Positions 15,826-24,428 of a stretch of DNA of 64,000 nt are shown here, in pieces. Position numbers and translations under genes: made by a program. Position 1 is the first letter of the stretch. Each line of letters starts with the position of its first letter. Where the stretch lies: the NCBI GenBank assembly GCA_016713275.1, contig JADJPL010000028.1, positions 248,001-312,000 of the forward strand. Reading direction: 5' to 3'. The notes under the pieces are model-generated. The model saw only the letters and a list, made by a program, of their open reading frames with translations, made no database searches and had not been told where the DNA came from. The DNA is from Haliscomenobacter sp. GTDB taxonomy: Bacteria; Bacteroidota; Bacteroidia; Chitinophagales; Saprospiraceae.

Positions 15826-18798
15826 TCACCCAAACCTGCCATCCTGCACAAAGGGCAAACGCTCCATCCGGACTACTTCGAGGCTGTAAAACCCGTATTC
15901 TTCCACAACTTTGGCCTGTATGGCGTAGATGCCTTTGCCCCGGAAAGGGTGCTGCTGCAAGAAGTTGGGAAAGTGCGTGGTATCGAAATACCTCCCTTCG
16001 CGGTCGAGCCAGGTCCCGAACGCCATGCGCTGTCCGCCGGCGGTGCGCACGGGCTTCTGGCAAACGTAGTAGCCGAGAACATCCACCATCCGGCCCAGGT
16101 AGTGGGGGAAATCTTGGGCAGCGATGCCATGCGCGTAGCGCCATTCCTCAGACAGCAGATCGAAGGGGGAGCGTAAAGGGAAACCGAGCAGTTCGATCTC
16201 GTCGAAAGCCTGATCGTAGGGGCCGTCGGGCAACCCGGGGATGCCGTACTGCGGCCTTTCGCCATCTTCCGCAGGGGCTTCCTCAAACAGCCTGGGCTGC
16301 GCGTCAAACCCATGCCGGGGGTTGAAGAGGGCGTTTTTCTCCCATAGGAGTTCAAATTTGCTTTTGCCCGTAAACCGGAATGCGCCGATCCGGATCAGCA
16401 ACTCCAGTTGCTCCGGGTGGATATCCACGCGGCTGATAAAGTCAGCCAAACTGCGGAACGGCCCTCCGTGCGCGCGTTGAAACACGATTCGGTGCGCAGC
16501 CTGGCGCTCCATCTGATGCAGGTGCACAAAGCCCAGGTACACGTCGGTTCCGCGCAGGGTGGTCAGGTATGCGCTATGGTTGACGCAGGGCGCGTGGATC
16601 TGTCCGCCCAGCATGCGGGCCTCGTGCACGTAGTACTCCGTAGCGTAGAACCCACCGAAGTTGTTGATCACCGCTACCATGAACTCCAGGGGGAAATACG
16701 CTTTCAGGAAAAGGCTTTGAAAGCTTTCCACGGCAAAGCTGGCGGAATGCGCCTTGCAAAACGAGTATCCCGAAAAGCTTTCGACCTGCTTCCAGACGTC
16801 CTCCGCGAGTTGGGCGGGGTAGCCGCGCGCGCTGCAGTTGTCGAAGTACTTGCGGCGCAGGCGCTCGAAGGTGTCGTCTTTGTATTTTTTTCCGCTCATG
16901 ATGCGGCGCAGGATGTCGCTTTCGTCGAGGCCGAGCCCGGCGAAGTGGTGCACGATCTTCATCACATCTTCCTGGTACACCATGACCCCAAACGTCTCTC
17001 CCAGATGCTCCCGGAATACGGGGTGCGGGTAGGCAAACCCATGGGGCTGGTGAAACCGGCGGATGTACTCGCGCATCATGCCCGAACGGGCTACGCCGGG
17101 CCGGATAATGGAACTGGCGGCCACCAGATGCACGTAATCGTCGCAGCGCAGCTTGTGCAGCAGCCCGCGCATGGCGGGCGACTCAATGTAGAAACAGCCG
17201 ATGCAGTGCCCCGAGCGCAGGAGGGCTTTTACGCGCGCGTCTTCCTTGATGCGTGTGATGTCGTGCACGTCGGCGCGTTGCCCCTGGTTTTGGTAGGCGA
17301 GGTCTACGGCGTCTTTGATGTGCCCCAGGCCGCGCTGGCTGAGGATGTCGAACTTGTGGAAGCCGATCGCCTCGGCATGGTGCATGTCGAATTGCGTGAC
17401 GGGAAACCCCTTGGGCATCATTTGGAGCGCGGTGTGCTCGTAGAGGGAGCGCTCGGAGATCAGCACGCCCCCGGCGTGGATCGACAGGTAGTTGGGGAAG
17501 CCGTCGAGCAGGGCGGCATAACGCAGAATCTCGGGGGCGGGTTCGGGCAGGGCGCCTTCGTCGCCGGGGCCTTCGGCGAGCTTGTCGATCTCGGCTTTGG
17601 GCAGGCCATAAACCTTTCCCAGCTCCCGGATGGCGGCGCGCTTCTGGAAGGTGTTGTAGGTAGCAAGCAGGGCGACGTGCTCTTTGCCGTAGCGTTTGAA
17701 GACGTAGTCGGTGATGTCGTCGCGCTCGTCCCAGGAAAAATCGATGTCGAAATCCGGCGGCGAAGCCCGGTAGGGGTTGATGAAGCGCTCAAAATAGAGG
17801 TCGAGTTCGAGGGGGTCTACGTCGGTGATGAAGAGGCAGTAGGCGACGATGGAGTTGGCGCCGCTGCCCCGCCCCACATGGTGGTAGCCGGCGGATTGGG
17901 CATAGCGGACGATATCCCAGGCGATGAGGAAGTACGCGCAAAAGTCCTGGTTTCGGATGGTGTCCATCTCTTTGCGCACCCGTTCGAGGGCTTTGGCAGC
18001 GAGGGGCTGGTCGGGGTAGCGTTTGCGGCAGCCGCTGAGCGCCAGTTTTTCAAGAAGGAGGAAATCGCCGTCCTTGCTGCCGGTAAACGCCTGGCGGTTG
18101 ATGGACAGCCCGCATTCCAGCGAGACCTGGCAGCTCTCGAGAACGCGGTGGGTGTTTTGAATGAGTTGTGGGTATTGCCGGTACAGCGCCTCCGCCGCTT
18201 CGGGGGGCAGGAGCTGGTCGGTTTTTTTGGCGACGTCTTTGGGCAGGAGTTTGTCCAGGAGGGTATTTTTATCGATGGCGCGCAGCAGCCGGTGCAGGCG
18301 GTACGCGTCGTCGTCGGGGAAAGAAACAGGGTGTAGCGCGACGAGCTTTTGCGGAAAGCGGAGCAACTCGTGGTTGAACAGCCGCGCCACGTGCTCGGGG
18401 CGTATACCGAGCAGCTCGTTCTCCCGAAACAGATGGATGGGTTTGATGAGCCGGGGGTAAATAATCCATACGTGCTCCAGCTCCGGGGCTACGGGCGGCA
18501 GGGGGTTGCCCTGCAAAGACGCTTCGGAGAGCAGGCGGTTGAGCGCTTTCCACCCGGCGGCGTTGCGCGCCAGACCGATGAACAGTTGCTGCCCGTCTGC
18601 GTCCCGGAAGTCAATACCCAATACCGGGTTGACGCCGGCGCTCCGGCAGGCGCCGATAAACTCCAAAGCGCAGGAAGTATTGTTGATATCGGTCAGGGCA
18701 AGGGTGCGGATGTTCCATTGCGCCGCTTTTTCCGCCAGTTGCCGGGGGGAAAGCGTGCCGTAGCGCAGGCTGAAATAGGTATGGCAGTTGAGGAACAC
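15826..18798 (-). CDS. dnaE: DNA polymerase III alpha-type polymerase, short form
   Basis: A 990-residue C-family DNA polymerase starting at GTG 18798. The N-terminal PHP domain begins FLNCHTYFSLRYGTLS and includes LALTDINN; the usual HxHS is altered to NCHTYFS, so proofreading by PHP is doubtful. The palm has GRGSGANSIVAYCL and the metal-binding PDFDIDFSWDE (about residues 345-355), then GVMVYQEDVM and GYSFCKAHSASFA. A helix-hairpin-helix and an OB fold follow, and the tail ends soon after. Replicative DnaE is over 1100 residues. This short paralogue is typical of the second, repair or error-prone DnaE in Bacteroidota. No imuA/imuB neighbours are present. Confidence 0.87.
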   Translation of the reverse strand: MFLNCHTYFSLRYGTLSPRQLAEKAAQWNIRTLALTDINNTSCALEFIGACRSAGVNPVLGIDFRDADGQQLFIGLARNAAGWKALNRLLSEASLQGNPLPPVAPELEHVWIIYPRLIKPIHLFRENELLGIRPEHVARLFNHELLRFPQKLVALHPVSFPDDDAYRLHRLLRAIDKNTLLDKLLPKDVAKKTDQLLPPEAAEALYRQYPQLIQNTHRVLESCQVSLECGLSINRQAFTGSKDGDFLLLEKLALSGCRKRYPDQPLAAKALERVRKEMDTIRNQDFCAYFLIAWDIVRYAQSAGYHHVGRGSGANSIVAYCLFITDVDPLELDLYFERFINPYRASPPDFDIDFSWDERDDITDYVFKRYGKEHVALLATYNTFQKRAAIRELGKVYGLPKAEIDKLAEGPGDEGALPEPAPEILRYAALLDGFPNYLSIHAGGVLISERSLYEHTALQMMPKGFPVTQFDMHHAEAIGFHKFDILSQRGLGHIKDAVDLAYQNQGQRADVHDITRIKEDARVKALLRSGHCIGCFYIESPAMRGLLHKLRCDDYVHLVAASSIIRPGVARSGMMREYIRRFHQPHGFAYPHPVFREHLGETFGVMVYQEDVMKIVHHFAGLGLDESDILRRIMSGKKYKDDTFERLRRKYFDNCSARGYPAQLAEDVWKQVESFSGYSFCKAHSASFAVESFQSLFLKAYFPLEFMVAVINNFGGFYATEYYVHEARMLGGQIHAPCVNHSAYLTTLRGTDVYLGFVHLHQMERQAAHRIVFQRAHGGPFRSLADFISRVDIHPEQLELLIRIGAFRFTGKSKFELLWEKNALFNPRHGFDAQPRLFEEAPAEDGERPQYGIPGLPDGPYDQAFDEIELLGFPLRSPFDLLSEEWRYAHGIAAQDFPHYLGRMVDVLGYYVCQKPVRTAGGQRMAFGTWLDREGRYFDTTHFPNFLQQHPFRGKGIYAIQAKVVEEYGFYSLEVVRMERLPFVQDGRFG

Positions 18799-18937
18799 GG
18801 AGAAAATGGCCTATTTTATGGCGTTAGATATTGTATGTGGCCCGATGTTAGAGGGTAAAGCTATATTTTTTATAAAATCAAAACAAATTGTTATTTAAAT
18901 TATACTATTTTTTGTATTAAAAGACATTCTTTTTGCA

Positions 18938-19388
18938 ATGGAAAAAGACGGCGTAAAAACGGTTCATGCGGAAAGCCGGGAGGCATGGCGCCGGTGGCTG
19001 GAAGTATCATGGGCGTACAAGCAAGTCAAGGCGACCGGTTTCGCCGCAACAGGGGGGGGCTTTCCAGTTTTTGGCGGAAGAGCAAAAACGCCTCCTGGCT
19101 GAAGGCCGCATGGCGCCCGCGGGCTTGGCCATGGTCGAACTCGCCCAGCAAATGGGACCTGGAACGCCTTGACGAGGTCGAAAACCTGACCATCCCCCCG
19201 ACCTTCAGCAAGCACTCGACGCCCTGCCTCCCGCAAGCACGCACTTTGACGCTTTTCCACGCTCTGTCAAACGCGGCATCCTGGAATGGATTCTCAACGC
19301 TAAAAAAGAGGAGACCCGCCAGAAACGCATCCTGGAAACCGCAACTCTGGCCGCGCAGAATATTCGGGCGAATCAGTTCAGGAGGTAG
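18938..19388 (+). pseudogene. YdeI/OmdA-family protein pseudogene
   Basis: Pieces of a YdeI/OmdA-like protein lie in order but in different frames. ATG 18938 reads MEKDGVKTVHAESREAWRRW. Later pieces read FLAEEQKRLLAEGRMAPAGL near 19060-19125, and RGILEWILNAKKEETRQKRI to a TAG at 19386-19388. Intact members have about 190-200 residues. Here about 40 internal residues are missing, including the expected GWID region, and there are at least two frame changes. This is a true decayed gene and not just a single indel. No intact copy is seen in the window. Confidence 0.65.
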
Positions 19389-19442
19389 GGAGCAGGGAGA
19401 GCAGGGAGGCGCTCCCTGCTCCCTGATCCGTCTCAAACCAGG

Positions 19443-19499
19443 CGCCGGTCGGGGGACCGGCCAATAATTCCGCACGAAATCTGAGGATTTCGGCGAACA
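19443..19499. repeat. Palindromic repeat, type B
   Basis: Hairpin GCCGGTCGGGGGACCGGC, then AATAATTCCGCA, then hairpin CGAAATCTGAGGATTTCG and GCGAACA. It differs from the 5431 copy at only a few positions. It is followed directly by the 9-bp tract. Confidence 0.8.
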
Positions 19500-19503
19500 A
19501 GAG

Positions 19504-19545
19504 CTCTACATCCTCTACATCCTCTACATCCTCTACATCCTCTAC
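19504..19545. repeat. 9-bp tandem repeat (CTACATCCT)
   Basis: Four to five exact copies of CTACATCCT, the complement of the GGATGTAG tract at 3252. A GCTCCCT-rich stretch then leads to the SDR start. Confidence 0.85.
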
Positions 19546-19623
19546 AGTGTGTGCTCCCTGCTCTCTGCTCCCTTCTCCCTTCTCCCAAAAAAACCCGTAC
19601 TTTTCCAAAAAAACCGAAACGAC

Positions 19624-20412
19624 ATGTTTGGAGATCTGCGAAACAAAAACGCCCTGGTATGCGGGGGCAGCAAAGGGATTGGCAAGGCGTCGGCGTTTGC
19701 GCTGGCAAAACTGGGCGCCAACGTGACGCTGGCCGCGCGTTCGGCGGAGGCGATGCAGTCGGTGATCAGCGAGCTGGACCGTGTGCATCCGGGGCAGGAC
19801 CACGATTTTCTGGTGGCCGACTTCAACGACCCCGGGGAGTTGCACAAACGCGTGGGGCTGCTGGCCCGGGAGCGCCATTACCATATTTTGATCAACAATA
19901 CGGGCGGGCCTGCGGCAGGACCCATTTTGCAGGCGTCGCCGGAAGCGTTTGAGAACGCCTTCCGCCAGCATTTGATCTGCAGCCATTTGCTGGTGCAGCT
20001 GCTCGTGCCGGGTATGCGGGCCGACGGGTACGGACGCATCGTCAACATCGTTTCGACCTCCGTGAAAATTCCGATCGAAGGGTTGGGGGTGTCCAACACC
20101 ACGCGCGGGGCGATGGCCAGTTGGGCCAAAACCCTGGCCAGCGAACTGGGCCCCGATGGCATTACCATCAACAACGTGCTTCCCGGCATGACGGCCACCG
20201 ACCGGCTGATGGAGCTCATGGCCGTATGGGCGCAAGAAAAAGGCGTTTCCATGGAGCAGCAAGTGGCGGGTATGCGCAACACCATCCCCATGGGCCGCTT
20301 CGCGCACCCCGACGAGGTCGCAGCCGCTGTCGCTTTCTTGGCCTCGCCTGCAGCTTCCTATATCACCGGGATTAGCCTGGCAGTAGATGGAGGGCGGACG
20401 AAAGCGTTGTGA
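19624..20412 (+). CDS. Short-chain dehydrogenase/reductase family protein, atypical active site
   Basis: A 262-residue Rossmann protein. The cofactor loop GGSKGIGKASAFALAKLGA and the NNTGG strand motif are clear, and the C-terminal GISLAVDGGRTKAL is standard. The active-site YxxxK is absent: after IVNIVSTSVKIP the aligned segment reads SNTTR, putting Ser for Tyr and Arg for Lys. A subgroup of FabG-like SDRs shows this LSNxxR pattern. Whether they are oxidoreductases is uncertain, so I do not assign a substrate. ATG 19624 begins at MFGDLRNKNALVCGG; the open frame upstream only translates repeats. Confidence 0.85.
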   Translation: MFGDLRNKNALVCGGSKGIGKASAFALAKLGANVTLAARSAEAMQSVISELDRVHPGQDHDFLVADFNDPGELHKRVGLLARERHYHILINNTGGPAAGPILQASPEAFENAFRQHLICSHLLVQLLVPGMRADGYGRIVNIVSTSVKIPIEGLGVSNTTRGAMASWAKTLASELGPDGITINNVLPGMTATDRLMELMAVWAQEKGVSMEQQVAGMRNTIPMGRFAHPDEVAAAVAFLASPAASYITGISLAVDGGRTKAL

Positions 20413-20417
20413 ATGGG

Positions 20418-21794
20418 TTACGCCGGTTCAAACCGCGAAGTAAAATGCCTCAGAAACGGCGGCTCGTAGACAATGCGGAGGCCTTGGACCCTTTCGCGTT
20501 CGTCCATGAGTTCGCGGAACGCTTCCACGACGTAGTCGATGTGGCTTTGGGTGTACACGCGGCGCGGGATAGCCAGGCGGACGAGCTCCATGGGCGCAGG
20601 GATGAGGTTCCCGTTTTCGTCGTTTTTGCCAAACATGACGGAACCGATCTCGCAGCTCCGGATACCCGCTTTGAGGTAGAGCTGGCATACCAGTGCCTGA
20701 CCGGGAAACTGCGCTACCGGGATATGGGGGTAAAAGGCTTTGGCGTCTATATAGACCGCGTGGCCGCCGATGGGCCAGATGAGGGGCACGCCGATCGCGC
20801 GCAGTTTTTCTCCAAGGTACGTAGTGCTCCGGATGCGGTAGTGCAGGTAATCCGCGTCAAACACTTCCTCCAGGCCGATGGCGATGGCTTCCATATCGCG
20901 GCCGGAAAGCCCTCCGTACGTGGCGTATCCTTCGGTGATGATCAGCACGGTGCGGCACTTGATCGCCAGATCTAAATTTTTCAGGGCCAGGAAGCCGCCC
21001 ATATTGACCAGGGCGTCTTTTTTTGCGCTCATGATGCAGCCATCGGCCAGGCGGAACATTTCCTGCGCAATTTCGCGGTAGGTATGGGATTCGTATCCTT
21101 GTTCGCGCTGCTTGATGAAGTAGGCGTTCTCGGCGATCCGGCACGCGTCGAGGATGAACAGCACCCCTTCGCGTTTGCAGATTTCCGAGACGGCGCGCGC
21201 GTTAGCCATGCTCACGGGCTGTCCGCCCCCGCTGTTGTTGGTGACGGTGAGGATGACGGCGCCGATGGTCTCGGGGCCATGCTGGCGGATAAGGGCCTGG
21301 AGCTTATCCACGTCCATATTTCCTTTAAACGGGTGCTCCAAAGCCATATCGCGGGCTTCGGGAATGGGGATGTCGAGGGCCGTAGCGCCCGAGAATTCGA
21401 TATTGGCGCGGGTGGTGTCGAAATGGGTATTGCTGATAAAGACCTTGCCGGGGCCGCCCAGCCGGCTGTAGAGCAGGTGCTCTGCTGCCCGGCCCTGGTG
21501 GGTGGGCAGAATGTAAGGGCAGCCGGTGAGGTCGTGGACGGCTTTCTCCATGCGCTGCCAGCTAACGGCGCCCGCGTAGCTTTCGTCGCCCCGCATGATA
21601 CCGGCCCATTGCTCCGCGCTCATGGCCGAGGTGCCGCTGTCGGTGAGCAGGTCGATGATCACCTGGTTGGATTTAAGCAGAAAGGGGTTGTACGCCGCGT
21701 CGCGCAGGTACTGCTGCCGCTCTTCGTCGGTGGTGAGGCGGATCTGCTCGACGACCTTGATGCGGAAGGGCTCAATGGTTATTTTGGTATGCAT
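20418..21794 (-). CDS. tnaA: Tryptophanase (beta-eliminating PLP lyase)
   Basis: A 458-residue PLP enzyme that splits L-tryptophan to indole, pyruvate and ammonia. The PLP lysine is in MSAKKDALVNMGG. Family blocks include IDLLTDSGTSAMS, PTHQGRAAEHLL, VTNNSGGGQPVSMANARAVS and TYGGLSGRDMEAIAIG. The close relative tyrosine phenol-lyase has an essential Arg in a GVRSMERG segment. Here it reads GIRSCEIGS, as in tryptophanase (IRAVEIGS), so tryptophanase is preferred. Some segments (NMGG, GRDMEA) look like the lyase, so activity should be treated as probable. It lies 53 bases after uvrC on the same strand, possibly co-transcribed. Confidence 0.85.
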   Translation of the reverse strand: MHTKITIEPFRIKVVEQIRLTTDEERQQYLRDAAYNPFLLKSNQVIIDLLTDSGTSAMSAEQWAGIMRGDESYAGAVSWQRMEKAVHDLTGCPYILPTHQGRAAEHLLYSRLGGPGKVFISNTHFDTTRANIEFSGATALDIPIPEARDMALEHPFKGNMDVDKLQALIRQHGPETIGAVILTVTNNSGGGQPVSMANARAVSEICKREGVLFILDACRIAENAYFIKQREQGYESHTYREIAQEMFRLADGCIMSAKKDALVNMGGFLALKNLDLAIKCRTVLIITEGYATYGGLSGRDMEAIAIGLEEVFDADYLHYRIRSTTYLGEKLRAIGVPLIWPIGGHAVYIDAKAFYPHIPVAQFPGQALVCQLYLKAGIRSCEIGSVMFGKNDENGNLIPAPMELVRLAIPRRVYTQSHIDYVVEAFRELMDERERVQGLRIVYEPPFLRHFTSRFEPA

Positions 21795-21847
21795 GTTCGG
21801 GAACGTTGGTTTGGGAAAAGGTACGGAGATTTGGGAAGGTTTCAAAC

Positions 21848-23656
21848 TCATTCCCCTCCCTCAAAAAACTCCCGAACGACCTTCGCCTTCGCCAACCCCA
21901 CCACTTTAGCAATTTCCGTCAGGGTGGCGGCTTCGAGTTTTTTGACGGAGCCGAAGTGGGCGAGGAGTTTCTGCGCGGTTTTCTCGCCGATGTTGGGGAT
22001 GTCGGTGAGGGCGGATTTGGCGAAGTTTTTGGACCGTTGGTCGCGGTGGAAGGTGATGGCGAAGCGGTGCGCTTCGTTGCGGGCCTGCTGGATCAGCTTG
22101 AGGGATTCGGATTTCTTGTTGATGTACAGCGGCAGGGGGTCGTCGGGGAAGAAGATTTCTTCCAGGCGTTTGGCGATGCCGACGACGGTTATGCGGTTTT
22201 CGAGGCCCAGGTCGCGGATGCTCTTCATAGCGGCGCTGAGTTGCCCTTTGCCTCCGTCGATGAGCACGAGTTGGGGCAGGGGCTGCTCCTCGTCGAGCAG
22301 GCGGCGGTAGCGGCGGAAGACGACCTCTTCCATAGACGCAAAGTCGTTGGGGCCCTCGACGGTTTTGACCTTGAAATGCCGGTAATCCTGCTTCGACGGT
22401 TTGGCGTTTTTGAAGACGACGCAGGAAGACACGGGATTCGTGCCCTGGATATTGGAGTTGTCGAAGCACTCGATATGGGTGGGGACCGCCTCCATGCGCA
22501 AGTCCTGCTGGAGTTGCCGGAGGATACGTTCAGCCGGGGTTTGTTTCTTCGTTTTACTGACCTCGTCGCGTTTTTTCTGCAACAGGTAGTACTGCACGTT
22601 CTTGACCGACAGGTCGAGGAGCTTGCGCTTGTCGCCAATTTTGGGAATGGTGATGGTCAGGTGCGGTTCGGGGGCAGGTACCTCAAAGGGGACGATGATC
22701 TCGGGCGCGAGGCTGCTGAAGCGCTCCCGGATGAGGGGGATGGCGTAGGCGAGCAGGTCGCTGTCTTCTTCATCTTCGAGGTTGCGGATCAGTTCCTGGG
22801 TATGGGTGTGGATGATGGCGCCGTTGACGACGCGCAAGTAGTTGACATACGCTTCTTTTTCGGTGGACGCGATGGCAAACACGTCCACGTCGCGAATGCT
22901 CGTACTGACGACGGTGGATTTGCTTTGGTAGTCTTCGAAAGCCGTCAGTTTTTCCTTGATGAGCTGTGCTTTCTCAAATTCCAGATTTTCGGCATGGTGC
23001 TGCATCTCCCGCTTAAAATGCTGGATCACCGGGCTGAACTGGCCCCGGAGGATGTTTTTGATCTGCTCGATTTTTTCGAGGTATGCGGCTTCCGTTTCGA
23101 GGTTTTCGCAGGGCCCCTGGCAGTTTTTGATATGGTATTCGAGGCATACTTTGAACTTGCCCGCCAGGATGTTTTCTTCGGACAGCGTCAGGGCGCAGGT
23201 GCGCAGTGGAAAAAGCTGCCGGATGAGGTCCAGGATGATCTTCAGGCGGCCTTTGGAGGTGTAGGGGCCGAAGTAGGTGTCGCCGTCGCGGGCCACCCTG
23301 CGGGTGATGAGGACCCTCGGGAAGCGTTCTTTTTTGATGCAGATATAGGAGTAGGACTTATCGTCCTTGAGCATGACGTTATACCGGGGCTGGTGCTCCT
23401 TGATCAGGGCGCTTTCCAGGAGGAGGGCGTCGGTTTCTGTTTCGACGATGGTAAACTCGATGCGGGCAGCGTTTTTGACCATCACGCGGGTGCGGAACGC
23501 GCGGTCAGCCCGTTCGCCGAAATAGGACGAAACCCGGCTGCGGAGGTTTTTAGCTTTGCCTACATAGAGCATGACGTCGTCTTTCCCCATAAAGCGGTAG
23601 ACGCCCGGAGACTTGGGCACGGTATCGGCGATGAGGCGGAACTCTTCGGTAGTCAT
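21848..23656 (-). CDS. uvrC: UvrABC system protein C
   Basis: A 602-residue excinuclease subunit that makes both incisions in nucleotide excision repair. It has a GIY-YIG domain at the N-terminus (SPGVYRFM...VMLYVGKAKNLRSRVSSYF). A Cys segment LEYHIKNCQGPCEN follows, then a UVR motif in the EKAQLIKEKL region, an RNase H-like nuclease core (HIECFDNSNIQGTNPVSSCV, LVLIDGGKGQLSAAM), and tandem helix-hairpin-helix motifs (LTDIPNIGEKTAQKLLAHFG). ATG 23656 gives the standard N-terminus and length; the open frame further upstream is not conserved. Confidence 0.96.
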   Translation of the reverse strand: MTTEEFRLIADTVPKSPGVYRFMGKDDVMLYVGKAKNLRSRVSSYFGERADRAFRTRVMVKNAARIEFTIVETETDALLLESALIKEHQPRYNVMLKDDKSYSYICIKKERFPRVLITRRVARDGDTYFGPYTSKGRLKIILDLIRQLFPLRTCALTLSEENILAGKFKVCLEYHIKNCQGPCENLETEAAYLEKIEQIKNILRGQFSPVIQHFKREMQHHAENLEFEKAQLIKEKLTAFEDYQSKSTVVSTSIRDVDVFAIASTEKEAYVNYLRVVNGAIIHTHTQELIRNLEDEEDSDLLAYAIPLIRERFSSLAPEIIVPFEVPAPEPHLTITIPKIGDKRKLLDLSVKNVQYYLLQKKRDEVSKTKKQTPAERILRQLQQDLRMEAVPTHIECFDNSNIQGTNPVSSCVVFKNAKPSKQDYRHFKVKTVEGPNDFASMEEVVFRRYRRLLDEEQPLPQLVLIDGGKGQLSAAMKSIRDLGLENRITVVGIAKRLEEIFFPDDPLPLYINKKSESLKLIQQARNEAHRFAITFHRDQRSKNFAKSALTDIPNIGEKTAQKLLAHFGSVKKLEAATLTEIAKVVGLAKAKVVREFFEGGE

Positions 23657-23792
23657 AGGATAAAAATATGCCCAAAATAACGGCGATTTGCCACTTTTTG
23701 CAATAAAAGCGACACTTGATGTAGCCAAACCGTCCTGTCGCAGACGTCGCTGGGCGGATTTATCCCTTTTCTTTGGGGAAAAACCAAAGACC

Positions 23793-24284
23793 ATGTTTAC
23801 CAAAAGAATGTTTGTTATTTTCCTGCTTTTCAGCGGTTTTGCTGCCATTGTTAATTCCTGCGACAAGGAAGAGGACAGCCCGGCGCCCGATCCCAATCCC
23901 ATGCCGTCTACCGAGTTTGTAGCCGCCGACTCGGATTTTGCCGGATTCCGGACCTGGAAGGTGGTCGTCGACCTGAAGAATGCCCTTTCCGACGATGGCC
24001 GCGCCCACACCGACGCTGCGCGCACCGTTTGGATCAAACAAGCCAATGCCGTGCTGGGCCAAAACGGCCAGTATCCCATCGGGACCATCCTGGTGAAGGA
24101 AGTTCAGGGAGGCTACGGGATCGTAGCGATGGTGAAGCGCGGCGGGACCTACAACTCCTCGCACAACGGCTGGGAATGGTTTCACCTGGATACCGCAGGA
24201 AAAATCACTTCCCGCAACAGTTCCAGCGTGTGCAACAATTGCCATGCCAAGGTAAAAAGTGCAGATTACGTGTTTACGCGATAG
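23793..24284 (+). CDS. Cytochrome P460-family haem lipoprotein
   Basis: A 163-residue protein with a lipoprotein signal ending FAAIVNSC (lipid-modified Cys about residue 23) and a Pro/Asp-rich linker. One haem c site lies near the C-terminus, SSSVCNNCHAKVKSADYVFT, followed by the short DYVF tail seen in P460-fold proteins. Family members include hydroxylamine and NO-active cytochromes, but many Bacteroidota members are uncharacterised. It is probably anchored in the periplasmic face of a membrane. Transcribed divergently from uvrC. Confidence 0.8.
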   Translation: MFTKRMFVIFLLFSGFAAIVNSCDKEEDSPAPDPNPMPSTEFVAADSDFAGFRTWKVVVDLKNALSDDGRAHTDAARTVWIKQANAVLGQNGQYPIGTILVKEVQGGYGIVAMVKRGGTYNSSHNGWEWFHLDTAGKITSRNSSSVCNNCHAKVKSADYVFTR

Positions 24285-24428
24285 AGGCGCGGGCTGGCGC
24301 GAAGGTGGTGGGGCGGTAGGGCGTATTAGCCAGAGTATTTTGGTATCTTTATGCGGCATTCAGGCAAGCTGCTCTTTTGTCTGAAAAGGTTCGTTTTTTT
24401 GGTTACAAAAAAGCTGCTTTTACGCAAA

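Noticed and set aside
16408..18336. Long plus-strand ORF opposite dnaE (642 codons)
   Set aside because: An antisense shadow of a GC-rich polymerase gene; Val/Gly/Ala-rich with no domain.
20418..21794. Tyrosine phenol-lyase instead of tryptophanase
   Set aside because: The Arg needed by the phenol-lyase is replaced by the EIGS form of tryptophanase, though some other segments look lyase-like.
21806..23680. Long plus-strand ORF opposite uvrC
   Set aside because: Antisense shadow; uvrC on the minus strand is unmistakable.
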